Shown here one piece after another: positions 11,500-22,200 of a DNA stretch of 64,000 nt. Position 1 is the stretch's first letter. Each line of letters begins with the position of its first letter. Source of the DNA: Brettanomyces bruxellensis (taxonomy: Eukaryota > Ascomycota > Pichiomycetes > Pichiales > Pichiaceae); assembly GCF_011074885.1 (NCBI RefSeq), contig NC_054688.1, forward strand, positions 620,001 to 684,000, written 5' to 3'. Under the pieces are notes generated by a model. That model worked only from the letters and a program-made list of their open reading frames with translations, was not told where the DNA came from and ran no database searches. Both the position numbers and the translations under genes were made by a program.

Positions 11500-11666
11500 A
11501 TCCTGTATACGAAAAGAAAGGCAACAGGTTAAATTATTCTAAACTGATCTTTGTAAGCGCAAGAACTAGAAAATGTTCTTATATAAATTCTGATGTTAAG
11601 TAAATTCGATGCCCCTTTTAACTGACAAGGGAATTAAAAAAAGCAATGATAAAGCAGCAAAAAAAT

Positions 11667-11738
11667 CTCTCAGACCGAGAATTGAACTCGGATCCCTCGC
11701 GTGACAAGCGAAAATTCTAGCCATTAAACTATCTGAGA
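11667..11738 (-). tRNA. tRNA-Asp (GTC), copy 1
   Basis: 72 nt fold as a full cloverleaf. The acceptor stem TCTCAGA/TCTGAGA is perfect, the anticodon loop TTGTCAC gives anticodon GTC, and the T arm is CCGAG-TTCAATT-CTCGG. It is followed on its strand by a T-run terminator. The Y LTR begins only 11 bp upstream of its 5' end. The mature sequence is identical to the copy at 14618-14689, in opposite orientation. Confidence 0.96.
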
Positions 11739-11749
11739 ATCTTCGAGTT

Positions 11750-12752
11750 TGTAAATGGTCGGACTGAAGGTAACAAAATATTATTTTCAATAACCTGAAG
11801 TATAAGGATTCTTTAGATGATTACAAAATCCGTCTAAAGATATATAATAGATTATTAAGATTGTTATCTGATACTTCTCGTGTCCTTTCATATCTCTTAT
11901 CTCATAGCTCTCTATGAATCTGTCTGTCGGAGTTAAGAGAGACCTTATGAGTTACTCCCGGGCTTTAGCTATCAAACTCCTTCTTTAATAGAACTAATAA
12001 GAACCTAGCAGTCGGGGAGATTCAGACAATTGTAAGGTCGGTTACCTAAGTGGGTGGATATAAATGTACCAAGTGGTCTGTGTGATAATGTTAATGCCTT
12101 TAACATTCTAACAATTGTGTATGTATCACCATAGAAGAAAATGAATTTACTTCCTTTACTCTGTTACCATCAAAGTGGAGTCGAACTAGTTGTATTGCAA
12201 AATAGGCTATCGGGTCTCGTCCCTTCGTAGAAGAAACAAGTTATATAAAAAGAGGTAAAGTAAAGTAAAAATAAAAAGGAAAATAAAGTGAGGTAATCAT
12301 ACATAATAAAAAAAAGATTTAATTCTCAGAAACAGAATTATGATCGCGCATAATTATTTTTCTGCTGATTCCCTAACATACACAGTTAGTGCATTTTATC
12401 CAGGATTGTCTCTATTAGATATTATTCTAAATCTTCGTTATTTTTAGAATAAGTTCAGATCTCAAAACAAATAAATCTAATGACATATAATAATAGATTA
12501 CCTAATACTAGGTAATATTCTCATATGTCCGACAGAATCATTCTATTCATTCATTATTCTATCTAATCACTTCTCTCTCCCATCTCTCTTTCTAGAAAAA
12601 TAACTAAATCATAATCTAACCTTGCCTCTGTATCAAAGGAGGGCAAGGGCGCATATTTATATTAAATGGAGAATGACACTTCTTCCATTTCTCTTCCAAT
12701 TTCATACAATAACAAATTGTATGCCAAAGAGGAATCCATCCTGTTTGGGAAC
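11750..12752 (-). repeat. Y-family LTR (minus strand), interrupted by Z
   Basis: Read on the minus strand it begins GTTCCCAAACAGG and ends CCATTTACA. Removing the nested Z LTR and its target duplication leaves about 384 bp, nearly the length of the uninterrupted copy at 39414-39795. It stops 11 bp upstream of tRNA-Asp copy 1, and the other Y copy stops 12 bp upstream of tRNA-Thr. No outer target duplication is seen, and the left end abuts LTR X directly, so the locus was rearranged after insertion. Confidence 0.8.
11921..12534 (-). repeat. Z-family solo LTR nested in Y
   Basis: A 614-bp element flanked by a perfect GAATC duplication (11916-11920 and 12535-12539). The homologous copy at 37469-38080 is in the opposite orientation. 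Ends are TGTC...GACA. The pre-insertion Y sequence is seen at about 39620-39640. The element carries no coding capacity. Confidence 0.85.
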
Positions 12753-12817
12753 TGTCAGAGTATATAAATCCCGTGTGACATTTGTATCTGCTTATTTGCT
12801 CACATATCTCTGTGCCG

Positions 12818-13013
12818 TGTCAAATCAATGTAGCTCCCGAACAATGGAGTTCGAGTAAGTGAAGATGATATTGTTATATCATCTGATTAATACCAGAACC
12901 ACATCTATATAAAGTGAAGATATTCCCTTTTGTCCATCATTATACATATTATCTATTACATACTACAATAAACATCGAAACACTATATAAATCTGGTAAC
13001 ACTAACTTTAACA
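12818..13013 (-). repeat. W-family solo LTR nested in X
   Basis: 196 bp, minus strand, flanked by TGCCG on both sides (12813-12817 and 13014-13018). The empty site is present in the second X copy, where a single TGCCG occurs at 38536-38540 in otherwise matching sequence. Confidence 0.9.
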
Positions 13014-13258
13014 TGCCGTAGCACTACCGAGCGCGCAGATGCCCAAGGTTATGAACGGGATTGGCCATATAGTTCGGATATAGAAAAGACTTCTGTTACA
13101 TAGAATGACCCTCATAACAAAACAAGGTCCTTACGAACACGTTTGTAATCCAGTGAGAACCCGAAGGTTACTCTTGGTTTCAGCTGAAGGATCACTTCAA
13201 GATGGATTTCCTTATATGAATATGTATTGCAAATTACACAATAAAGTCGTCGTCTCTT

Positions 13259-13454
13259 TGTTAAAGTTAGTGTTACCAGATTTATATAGTGTTTCGATTT
13301 TTATTGTAGTATGTAATAGATAATATGTATAATGATGGACAAAAGGGAATATCTTCACTTTATATAGATGTGGTTCTGGTATTGATCAGATGATATAACA
13401 ATATCATCTTCACTTACTCGAACTCCATTGTTCGGGAGCTACATTGTTTTGACA
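13259..13454 (+). repeat. W-family solo LTR nested in X
   Basis: 196 bp, plus strand, flanked by CTCTT on both sides (13254-13258 and 13455-13459). The matching empty site in the other X copy is at 38776-38780, with two substitutions. With the minus-strand W at 12818 it forms an inverted pair separated by 245 bp. Confidence 0.9.
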
Positions 13455-13713
13455 CTCTTCTAAGAGACACATAGTATATAAGGAAAAAGTAGTACATACA
13501 TATAAGAGATATTTTTCCGCAGAAGTGGAATAGGTCATTCTCAGCCGAAAGTAGATTAGGGAGAAATTTATTTCACAGGAAAAATTCCCCCGCGAATTAT
13601 TTCTTATATCTGTCTGAACATTAGTTTGATTCACATATTATAAATCAAATACCAGTTGAACCTTTATGCGTTATTAACATATGAAACATTATTATAACTC
13701 ATAGGTTCCGACA

Positions 13714-13812
13714 ATTATATATCTTTAGACGGATTTGGTAATCATCTAAAGAATCCTTATACTTCAGGTTATTAAAAATAATATTTTGTTACCTTCAGTC
13801 CGACCATTTACA
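13714..13812 (+). repeat. 3' fragment of a Y LTR, downstream of X
   Basis: About 99 bp matching the last part of Y (CTTTAGACGGATTTGG ... CCATTTACA). The same X-then-Y-3'-end junction occurs at 39034-39129, so both tracts derive from one Y copy that had been hit by X. Confidence 0.75.
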
Positions 13813-14617
13813 AGGTTGTGAGGGATCGAACAAGGAAAAGTCACGTGTTATCCAAATGGTTACGTAATATTATGAGCGAAGCAACATGAGCGAATTATTT
13901 ATTAAAATTGGACGACGAGATGCAAATATTTTATTAAGCAGAAAAACGAGAAAATATTAAATGAGTATTTAGCCTTTTTGGAAAACTCAAGATGAAGATA
14001 AGAAAGAAGAAGCAACAGCTTAGAGAAGAAGAAGATAGAAAAAAATAAGTGTTAAAGTTAGTGTTACCAGATTTATATAGTGTTTCGATATTTATTGTAG
14101 TATGTAATAGATAATATGTATAATGATGGACAAAAGGAATATCTTCACTTTATATAGATGTGGTTCTGGTATTGATCAGATGATATAACAATATCATCTT
14201 CACTTACTCGAACTCCATTGTTTGGGAACTATATTGTTTTGACAATAAGAAGAACAGAGATAAGAATAAGAGAAAATATAACAAGAAGATAAAAATAAGA
14301 AAAACAAACAAAACAAATAAAAAACAAGTCATTAAAAATAAATATAATAATACTTCAAATTATAAACATATACAAAGGGGTGCTTTTATCTATATCCTAG
14401 TGAATACACACTAGTTGATTATTTCATTATACATTACTTCCGCACTTACTTAAATTACGTCATAACATTCTAAAAACACTATTTTACAACATACAATACT
14501 TCATCTTTTAGTGGTTTGATTCAACACTGCAAAACAAACACACAAATCACTTTGTACTTACATAATCTAAAATAATGTAGCTTCAAACCAAAGCAGACCC
14601 CTTACAAACTCGAAGAT
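13813..14617. other. Repeat-bearing spacer upstream of tRNA-Asp copy 2
   Basis: Apart from the W LTR at 14050-14244 this stretch is A-rich sequence with many GAAGAA/AAGAAG steps and no open frame of note. Near 13816-13870 the minus strand has a weak resemblance to the 3' half of a tRNA, but it does not fold. The last dozen bases before the tRNA match the flank of tRNA-Asp copy 1. Confidence 0.45.
14050..14244 (+). repeat. W-family solo LTR
   Basis: 195 bp, TGTTAAAG...TTTTGACA, flanked by a perfect ATAAG duplication (14045-14049 and 14245-14249). It is very similar to the 13259 copy, so both look recent. Confidence 0.92.
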
Positions 14618-14689
14618 TCTCAGATAGTTTAATGGCTAGAATTTTCGCTTGTCACGCGAGGGATCCGAGTTCAATTCTCGGTCTGAGAG
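14618..14689 (+). tRNA. tRNA-Asp (GTC), copy 2
   Basis: Same 72-nt cloverleaf as 11667-11738 with anticodon GTC, followed directly by a run of T (14691-14697) as Pol III terminator. About 11 bases upstream and 30 bases downstream also match copy 1. The duplicated unit is therefore about 115 bp and inverted across the region A repeats. Confidence 0.96.
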
Positions 14690-16461
14690 ATTTTTTTGCT
14701 GCTTTATCATTGCTTTTTTAGTGTAGGAATTTTGTGCAGTCTCAAATATGTATATTTATCTCACGACGCAACGGGGATGAAACAAAATGATAATGTGTGC
14801 ATAGTTCTAAAAAGTATCGTTACAATATTTTTACACATTGAAGATCAATAATATTCAAAAAAAAAAAATGTTTATTCACACCATTTACAGGAAATTGCAA
14901 TGCTTCAGTTTATAGAAATTCTTTCCTTCTAACCGTTGAATCTTTTAATGAATGATACCAAATTTTTATGTGAAGCTGAAATTCTATACTAAAATATCAA
15001 CTACGCACAGTATAAATAAAGCTTTTAAATCGTTGTGAAATATGCATAAGACAGGCCAACTTAGGATGGAGATCTGTTACAAGGTAGAGCAATCCACATA
15101 ATTAGCGGATAAAGTTCAACTCTAAGGGTCCACATTTCAAACCCCGCATAGAACACAAAGCACGGAAATTTTACTTTTTCTATTGTCGGGAAAGCCAGTT
15201 TCCTATCCGTAGCTTGTCAACTTCTTTTGGAAAATAAAGTGCTATATTACCTAATCTTTTTGAAATACCGTCTGATGATAATGTCACATATTCTTGAGTA
15301 AACTGAAGCTGAATGGATGTTCATCTAAATGGAGAAAATGGCTTTCCAGCAATAAAATAGACACGTTACTTTTGTGTGCACGGAATTTTTCCAGCCATTA
15401 AAGGTCGTTGTTAAAATTGTCATAAAAATATGGAATCGGATTAGCAACGACCTTGAGCGTAGGAGGCATTATAGTAATGTGATTATATTCGAATCCAAAT
15501 ACTAGCTACTTTAGCGAAACACATGGTATGGGTATCCCCTATTTTCTGTAATTTAATGTAATGATGCAAATTACGGACGAAAGGGTGTCTTCTGGTACAT
15601 CGGTAAAATCCGATTTTCCAGAGGAGAACGCTGCATTAAAAAACATCAACTTTGAATTTTAGCAATGCAGTGTGAGGGTGAGGAGTTTTTACTGAATAAA
15701 CTAGATTCAAACGTCAAAGGCTGTGCAAGAAAAGCATTTATTGGGAACTACGGTCTGCGATTCCCCGACTAACTTTGAGAAATACAATAGGGGAAGGACC
15801 TTAATTTGGGCTTGAAATATTCCAACGGAGGTCTTGCTAGCGGTATTTCGTTTACAAGCTTACTCGGAGTCCCATCGGGGGTGTGATTCGGAGTTCGCGG
15901 AAGACTGCTGCGAATAATACATAAACTTTTTTTGTGAAGCCAAAAATTTATGCTTTATGATTATTGATTGATTAGATGAAATATCTCGCAAAACAGGTGC
16001 ATATAGGAAAATATATTTCGTTTGCATTGTTTATGTCACGTATTTGTAATATGCATTTTATAAGCGTCAGAGTCAACTATCTGGAGAAGCCCACTTTTAT
16101 TTTACAAAATGCAACACAAATTATTATTTTGAGTTAAACGATTAACCTGTAAATGCTTTATGCGATCCGGGGGAGAACGAATGAGGTCCGAATACAGTAA
16201 GGAAAAGGACTAGTGTCACCCTACGAGGCAGTAGGTACCGATACCAGCTCTGCATGGAGTATATCCGTAATTCATAGTGAAGCTATTATTTCCTCTGGCT
16301 TTTATTGTATGAAAAAAGATATAAAAGGAACATGATTGTAGAATTTGACTTATCCATGATAATGTCTTTAACTTATGAATTTAGCTTAGAATTTGATAAT
16401 CAACCAAAAGTGGACAGTTATCAACTCCAAAAAAGAAAGACGCCAAAAGATATTAAAAAAA
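14690..16461. other. Gene desert between tRNA-Asp and the alcohol dehydrogenase
   Basis: About 1.8 kb with no open frame that looks coding. The only feature is a sequence at about 15070-15150 with tRNA box-like elements (GGTAGAGC and TTTCAAACCCC) but no matching acceptor stem. The end of the stretch is the promoter of the dehydrogenase. Confidence 0.5.
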
Positions 16462-17574
16462 ATGAAGGGACTATGTTATATGGGAACTAAAGGTGACATA
16501 AGGTTGCAGGAAATTCCTAAACCAAAGATTCTCGAGCCTACAGATATTATTGGAAAAACTGTTGTGACAACCATTTGTGGATCGGATCTTCATGTGGTCG
16601 ATGGCGCCCTTCCATATATCAATGAAACAGCAAAAAAGAGTGGTAGGGGTGTCGTCTTAGGACACGAGGGTGTCGTCCGGGTTGAGGAAATTGGTTCCGC
16701 TGTTAAAACTGTGAAACCTGGTGATGTTGTTATCGTCTCTTGCATCAGCAGCTGTGGAAGCTGCTATAACTGTAAAAGGGGTCAAACTGCTCATTGCTTG
16801 AAGTGTAAGGATTATGCTGGATGGTCCAAGGGTTGTGCTTGCATTTTGGGAGCAGCAATGGATGGAACACAGGCTGAATATGTGAGGGTGCCACTTGCTG
16901 ACAGTTCCGTGTATAAGTGTCCAAAGGGTATACCCGTTGAATCACTGTTGATGCTTAGTGATATTCTCCCAACATCGTATGAATTGGGTGTTCTTGATGG
17001 TAATGTTACTGAAGGAAGTACTGTTGCTGTTGTTGGCTGTGGACCTATCGGGCTATCTGCAATCTTGGGTGCTAAATCAAAGAATCCTAAAAATATTATT
17101 GCCGTTGATTTGGATGATTCCCGTCTTGAAGTTGCAAAGAAGTTGGGAGCTAATTATACGGTGAATTCTGGAAAGCAAGATGTTAAGGAATTTATTTCGA
17201 AAAATGTTAAAAATGGTGTCGATGATCTTCCAGGTGTTGATACAGCCATTGAATGCTGTGGACTACCTGTCACTTTGGAACTGTGTGAAAGACTCATTGG
17301 CGTTGGTGGAACTATAGCTAATGTTGGAGTTCATGTGAAGCCAGCAACACTTTTCATAGATGATCTATGGATTAAGAACTTTAAATTAACAGGTGGGCTA
17401 GTGAATACGACTTCTACTTCTGAGTTGCTAGAGAAGGTGAAGAAGGGTTTACTAGATCCATCAAAGTTGGTTACTCATCGTTTCCAGATGAAAGACTTTA
17501 TCAAGGCATATGATGTTTTTAGCCATGCTGCGAAGAACAAGGCAATCAAGATGGTGATTGAAAACAACTATTAA
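16462..17574 (+). CDS. Zinc-dependent medium-chain alcohol dehydrogenase, bacterial type
   Basis: 370 aa from ATG 16462 (MKGLCYMGTKGDIRLQE); the frame extends upstream only without an ATG. The catalytic zinc ligands are Cys39 (CGSDLH) and His68-Glu69 (GHEG). The structural zinc cysteines are 98, 101, 104 and 112, and the nucleotide-binding motif is VGCGPIG (191-197). The sequence style (ITHRF, ANVGVH, DLWIKN, PADNSVY-like) is that of bacterial zinc alcohol dehydrogenases, not of yeast ADH1-7, GSH-formaldehyde dehydrogenase or sorbitol dehydrogenase. I therefore infer horizontal transfer from a bacterium. Codon use is AT-rich like the host, so transfer would be old or selection has ameliorated it. 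It stands alone in a desert, without operon-like partners. The substrate is unknown, probably a small alcohol or aldehyde. One odd segment (CLKCKDYAGWSKGCACILG) has extra cysteines. Confidence 0.88.
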   Translation: MKGLCYMGTKGDIRLQEIPKPKILEPTDIIGKTVVTTICGSDLHVVDGALPYINETAKKSGRGVVLGHEGVVRVEEIGSAVKTVKPGDVVIVSCISSCGSCYNCKRGQTAHCLKCKDYAGWSKGCACILGAAMDGTQAEYVRVPLADSSVYKCPKGIPVESLLMLSDILPTSYELGVLDGNVTEGSTVAVVGCGPIGLSAILGAKSKNPKNIIAVDLDDSRLEVAKKLGANYTVNSGKQDVKEFISKNVKNGVDDLPGVDTAIECCGLPVTLELCERLIGVGGTIANVGVHVKPATLFIDDLWIKNFKLTGGLVNTTSTSELLEKVKKGLLDPSKLVTHRFQMKDFIKAYDVFSHAAKNKAIKMVIENNY

Positions 17575-20015
17575 ATAATTACGACATAGCTTTTACTGTT
17601 TTATGTGGTTTTTGAACGAGATAATATACATTTTGGATTATAGTTAAGTTTTGTGAAAGATGCTCTTCAAATTGGGTTGTCTTTCGACTTAGCCACAACA
17701 TATGAACTTTTGAACATATATATATCTAATATCATGTTATGTGAAGTGTATAGGAAAGTACCCTAACTGCGTTCTTATGGAATACACGTGTTTCATCATA
17801 TCTCGTGTGATGGCTCATCCTCCATATTTTTTCTCGTACACAGGTGCGTCTGACTGTAAGTTTTTAACTTTACTTCACCACGTAAGACAAGACTTTTAAA
17901 TTACGCGTTTTCATACGTTAAATATTGAAAAAGATAGTCAAAACATTTGAAAGCTGGACAAATTATTAATGATAAAAACAAAATCTCTACTCACTCGTGT
18001 ACACGCCAGATTGACAAACTCGACGGACAGACATTCAATCATAAAGTACAGGACGCTCTTACTTGAAAGTTCTCAATATACTCCAACGCGATGGTAAAAT
18101 ATGATTTAGCATTTTATCGGTGGAAGGCATAGATTTCATATGTCTTTATTCTTTTACTTTACCACCTGTTTATAGATTGTTTCCGCTTCTTGACGGGTGA
18201 TCACATGTTTTGCAATTGAGCTAATTTGAGTTAAAAGATAATAAATACACAACCTTTAGAATGGCCTCATACATATTATTAGGTTTAAAATTTCCCAACT
18301 TATCAGATAACATACAAAGCCCCTCATCTCGCAGGCCTCCGGCATTAGTTTTTCTAAAAAATGAGTGGAAGTTATAGTCTGGGCATATAATTTACAGGGC
18401 ATTTTTAACACCAGTATATATTATTTTCGATCCTTCTTTTAAAATATGATCCTTAAGGCAGATAACTAATTAGTAATGTAATAATACTTCTTATTGATAA
18501 CTGCTTTTTTCACATATTTGATAAAAAACAAATAACTAGTATTCTATTTGAAATGACTGAAAGTGTTGAAAGCAAAAGTAGGCATATAGATTTAAATGCA
18601 TCCTATGGTGGATATAGCAAAAACCAAAGTTCTTCTTCGTATGGGGCATACGTATTATTTATTACTAATGTAACATGATGGTATATCACTTGAACACCAA
18701 ACAATATTCACCTATTCTTTCTTTTGATAGTGCCATAATCGCTTCATAACATATTAAATAATACTTTGTTAATAATGAAAAGGATAATTAAAGTTTCAGA
18801 TCTGTAGAGTTTTATTCCGTTGCTATGGAGAGATGATCTCTAGATTTTCGTTACATAATCAAAAATATTCATTGATTAGTCGATATGAATCATAGATATG
18901 AAAGTTGAATTACAGGAAGAACAACGTTTTTTAAAAAGTATTGGAAACGTGTCTTAGATTGAAGAAGCTTTTATAAATTAATTTTTGGAACCCGCCTTAC
19001 GTATGGCTTTATGTGTGACTCCAATTATTTTATGGAATTCTCGTCAACTAATATGTTGAATTATATTGAGTGCTTCTAAGGTTAAAGAGAGGGAAAAAAT
19101 TCAGAAGGAAAGAGGTGAAAAAGAAAGTATAAAGGAGGCAAGTAAAAGGAGAAATACATATGCTTAAATACCTTTGATCCTTATGAGCGTAGTTTTCTTG
19201 GGCATAAACAAGGCAGGAGAGCTTTATGTAGACGGGACTGTATTACAATAAAGTACTGATATAATTTATGGTATTTGTTACTTGATTACGTAATCGTTGC
19301 TGTTAATGCGAATCTAAATATTTACCCAACTTCACCCTGAAAAGTTGGTGCAGCAATAACCGATCGTTGGAATTGGGCTTCTATGCGAATTCCTTTCGCA
19401 GTAAAACATTTCACACAAACATTTTGCCTTTTAGTAATCTATTTCTCTATACTCAGTAGTACAAACAGGCTGGTGACGCTATAAGGAAGGATCCGCCATG
19501 TCTATATCGACCACTTAGGAAATTATTCTCGGCGCCCGGCTTACCAGCGTAGTGGGCATGATGCGTATGCAGCTGCTGCGCATGCTGTGGCTTGCACGTC
19601 ATCGTGCTCAATGACTGGTTGAGCTTGAGCGCATTCTGGTCCACAAAGTCTGTTGCAGAAGTTAGCCCAAATTGCTGCGCGGCGGCAGCGCTATGCGCGC
19701 CATCCGGCTGGAACTGAGTCTTGCTCATTTCTAATTGATTCGCTAGCGCAGGCAGGCGCATGCCCCGCTGCAGATCATCCGAGAAGAAGTCCCTTGCCCT
19801 ATGCTGGTAGCCGGAATTGTCCAAATCGGATGAGAAGACCCTGAAAAGCGGCTGCGGAAATTATTCTAATTCCAACACTGTCATGATAACGGAAAGTTTC
19901 ACTACTTTACTTTCGGAAAGGTTCATCCAGTAATCGTACTGGAGAAATATAACGCTAATTAATCCTCCGAAAAATTGAACTGATAGAAAAAAGTGGAAAT
20001 CGTTGATCACGCTAA
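17575..20015. other. Gene desert with one GC-rich island
   Basis: 2.4 kb without a recognised gene. From 17575 to 19450 I see only AT-rich sequence. A piece near 19165-19260 resembles the 5' part of dispersed repeat U on the minus strand. From about 19480 to 19860 the composition jumps to clearly GC-rich (listed separately). The sequence returns to AT-rich before the YRB30 stop codon. Confidence 0.5.
19453..19860 (-). pseudogene. GC-rich island, possible fragment of a foreign or relic coding sequence
   Basis: About 400 bp of conspicuously GC-rich DNA in an AT-rich desert. The minus strand is open for about 123 codons, without an ATG at the start, and ends with the AT-rich sequence's stop. 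The translation is rich in Ala, Gln and His (for example SAAAAQQFGL and QQLHTHHAHYAG) and looks like a piece of a fungal regulatory protein from a GC-rich genome. The plus strand also has a 63-codon frame. I do not recognise the family. Alternatives are a horizontally acquired fragment, a relic exon, or an assembly insertion. Absence of an ATG and of any conserved domain argues against a working gene. Confidence 0.3.
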
Positions 20016-21479
20016 TCATTTAGACTCAGCTTCCTTATTCTGTTCAATCTGGGATAAAGTTTTGCGTGGTGATCCACTCATCGTCAATTTATCGTTAACA
20101 GTTAAGTTCTTGAACTTAGATTCCAGATGATCTATTTCAGTCTCTTCATTCTCGGATCTCACAGTATTCTCATCATTTAAATAAAGTCTTAACCTCTCAT
20201 CTTTCACATCAAAAACTGACTGCTGATCATTGGCTTGAAGAGCACAGATTCTGAGTAAATATTCCATTAAGGAGAGTGATTTGCTTACAAATGGAATTTC
20301 AGGAATAATTGCTTTTCGATTATAAGTTGCTGAATTTCGCTTAACTGCATTTTCTTTTTTGATGATAGGTTCTTTCACACTGATCACATCCGCTGCATTA
20401 ACTCCAACATTATTACTGTCAGTATCTTCATCAGATTCGCTGGATTTTGTACTTTCGTCACCATTATCAGTATCATCGTAGCATCCGAAGGCCAGCCAAT
20501 CAAATTTACTTTCTGCTTTTTTATTATTTTTAGTCCTTCCAGTTTGAGACGTTATTTCATTGTCAATTTGTTCCGTCGTAACTTTTCGCACTTTTAAAAC
20601 AAGGACAGGAGAATTTCTATCTTCGAGCTTTAAAAGCTTTCCAGAAGCACTAAAAAAGACCCTATGAATTGCCCTTGTATCAACTTTAATTTGCTCTGGC
20701 TTATCATCCTCATCATGATATCTCTCATCATTGAAGTTTTCTTCAATACCAAGGATATATGAATATTCAAAGTTTTTATTCACAACCCGTATTATCCGGA
20801 TAGTACTTCTGGGATAACGTTCTTTCCAAATGATTTTCGCCTTGCTTTGATTCGACCCGGAATCAGGTGCACTATAGAATATATCGTATGTTGTCATATC
20901 AAATGATGGCCCAACTTGAATATTAACCTCATCATTATCTCTGTTCCTTATCGCTGTTTTATATATTTCATTGGAATCATGAACAATAGCAGCTGATTTA
21001 AGAAGTTGACCTGGCGAGACAAAACTATTCATATTTCCGCTGAGGCGTGCACCTGATGTCGTTAATGCTAGATTAATGATAGGAATTGTCTGGTTAATCT
21101 TCAGCAAAAGGATATTCATGGATTTTTCAATTGAGACGATCTCCTCCTTTTTTAAACTCTCATTCTCTGATAAGTCGTTTATATAATCGTGGAAATCATC
21201 AATTTCTGATTTAAGCTCATCTGCTAGGTTTATTGTTCCTTCCATCTCAGTATTCCCCCTAGCCGCAATCAAACGTATCAATTCAATTGCATGCGTGATA
21301 ATATCAATTCTATTTTGTAATTTGATCTTTAAGCGCTCGACTCTCCGTCGATCTTTCTCCGGAACTCCCTCGACTAATTTGCTAACTGATTTCAATACAT
21401 AACTAGAAGCCAATTGAACCCCAGAACGCACAGCAAATGTCACTAAAGTTGTACCAGCCTTTGAAAGTAGTTTATCCAT
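20016..21479 (-). CDS. YRB30: RanGTP-binding protein, Yrb30 family
   Basis: 487 aa from the ATG at 21477-21479; the frame runs on upstream only from a TTG. The N-terminus (MDKLLSKAGTTLVTFAVRSG, then VPEKDRRRVERLKIKLQNR) and the central part (INLALTTSGARLSG, RYHDEDDKP, FFSASGKLLKLEDRNSPVLVLKV) match what I recall of the fungal Yrb30 family. In S. cerevisiae Yrb30 binds RanGTP and interferes with its GTP hydrolysis by the RanGAP, and it shuttles through nuclear export. The C-terminal third, after about residue 330, is acidic and low in conservation. It lacks the classical Ran-binding domain of Yrb1/Yrb2, as expected for this family. Confidence 0.8.
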   Translation of the reverse strand: MDKLLSKAGTTLVTFAVRSGVQLASSYVLKSVSKLVEGVPEKDRRRVERLKIKLQNRIDIITHAIELIRLIAARGNTEMEGTINLADELKSEIDDFHDYINDLSENESLKKEEIVSIEKSMNILLLKINQTIPIINLALTTSGARLSGNMNSFVSPGQLLKSAAIVHDSNEIYKTAIRNRDNDEVNIQVGPSFDMTTYDIFYSAPDSGSNQSKAKIIWKERYPRSTIRIIRVVNKNFEYSYILGIEENFNDERYHDEDDKPEQIKVDTRAIHRVFFSASGKLLKLEDRNSPVLVLKVRKVTTEQIDNEITSQTGRTKNNKKAESKFDWLAFGCYDDTDNGDESTKSSESDEDTDSNNVGVNAADVISVKEPIIKKENAVKRNSATYNRKAIIPEIPFVSKSLSLMEYLLRICALQANDQQSVFDVKDERLRLYLNDENTVRSENEETEIDHLESKFKNLTVNDKLTMSGSPRKTLSQIEQNKEAESK

Positions 21480-21848
21480 GATTGAAATACAAAATTCGAC
21501 AATTGACAACAAGAATTATTAAACCAAATTGAAAGAATGATGCTTACATTACAACAACGATGAAGGAAAATTATCTAGATCCATACACATAGAATTAATT
21601 ATTCGCGATATATCAAGGGTTGCTCGTTTTTGAGTCTGGGGTCCGAAATAGTTGGGTAATAAATAAGGAAAGTGCCATTTGAAAGTTACTATATGACCCT
21701 AAATAACAAAAGGGCATTTTAGTATATGCTAATACTACCCATATGGTTCTGTAGGGATAATACATGATTTGTAAAAGGACTCAAAAAAAAAAAACAGTAT
21801 ATCAAACTCTGGAAGAAAATAAATAATATATATATAAATATTTTTTAG

Positions 21849-22194
21849 TGAATGTTACCCGAATTTTATGTAAAGCTAACCAATTTGTATGAGGATGGTA
21901 TGCCAACATAGCTAGATACCGGTTCCAGGTGCGTGCACTTACAAAACTCAGAGACACCAAAATAATCAATAATGTTATCAAATCTGGATCAACTTATGAT
22001 AAAATCAATATTAAATTAAAATCAATTCAAACTAAAATATATTATTTTGTTTTCCTTAAATTCTTTCAAGAAAAAAGAAGTAGTTTCTAGTAAACACCCA
22101 GAGATCCCTTTTCATAAGTGGGATTCTCTATGTCGCATCAATTCTTAGAAATTGTGCTCTTGTTCAAATTTCTAAAAATCCGCGAGATCCAACA
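21849..22194 (-). repeat. Dispersed repeat V, minus-strand copy
   Basis: Reverse complement aligns with about 516-1098 (minus its W insertion) and with about 59180-59530. It can be read as TGTTGG...CATTCA, an LTR-like pattern, but no target duplication is visible. Edges are approximate. Confidence 0.45.
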
Positions 22195-22200
22195 AGAAAA

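Larger units (their letters stand above)
12753..13713 (+). repeat. X-family LTR (region A copy) carrying two W LTRs
   Basis: It begins TGTCAGAGTATATAAATCC and ends GGTTCCGACA. Subtracting the two W insertions with their duplications leaves exactly 559 bp, the length of the clean copy at 38476-39034. No target duplication remains at its outer edges: GGAAC on the left, ATTAT on the right. Its right flank is the same Y 3' fragment that follows the region B copy. Confidence 0.85.

Noticed and set aside
13813..13875. Reverse-strand similarity to the 3' half of a tRNA beside the Y fragment
   Set aside because: Only the TTCGATCC box is convincing; stems are broken and the anticodon arm appears deleted.
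11667..14720. Region A as a centromere
   Set aside because: LTR clusters with inverted repeats mark centromeres in some Pichiaceae, but the tract is explained by nested solo LTRs and no point-centromere motif is seen. Evidence is insufficient.
15060..15160. tRNA-like sequence with GGTAGAGC and TTTCAAACCCC boxes
   Set aside because: An anticodon-like loop can be drawn, but the acceptor and T stems do not pair and the variable region is too long. At best a tRNA relic.
14690..16461. Searched for a second (alpha) MAT cassette on the far side of the inverted repeats
   Set aside because: No alpha-box, homeodomain or HMG-like translation is visible there, so an Ogataea-style switching system within this window is not supported.
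19485..19502. BamHI site followed by a GCCATG context, suggestive of cloned DNA
   Set aside because: The ATG opens a frame of only six codons, and the sites are expected by chance. I do not take it as evidence for a vector.
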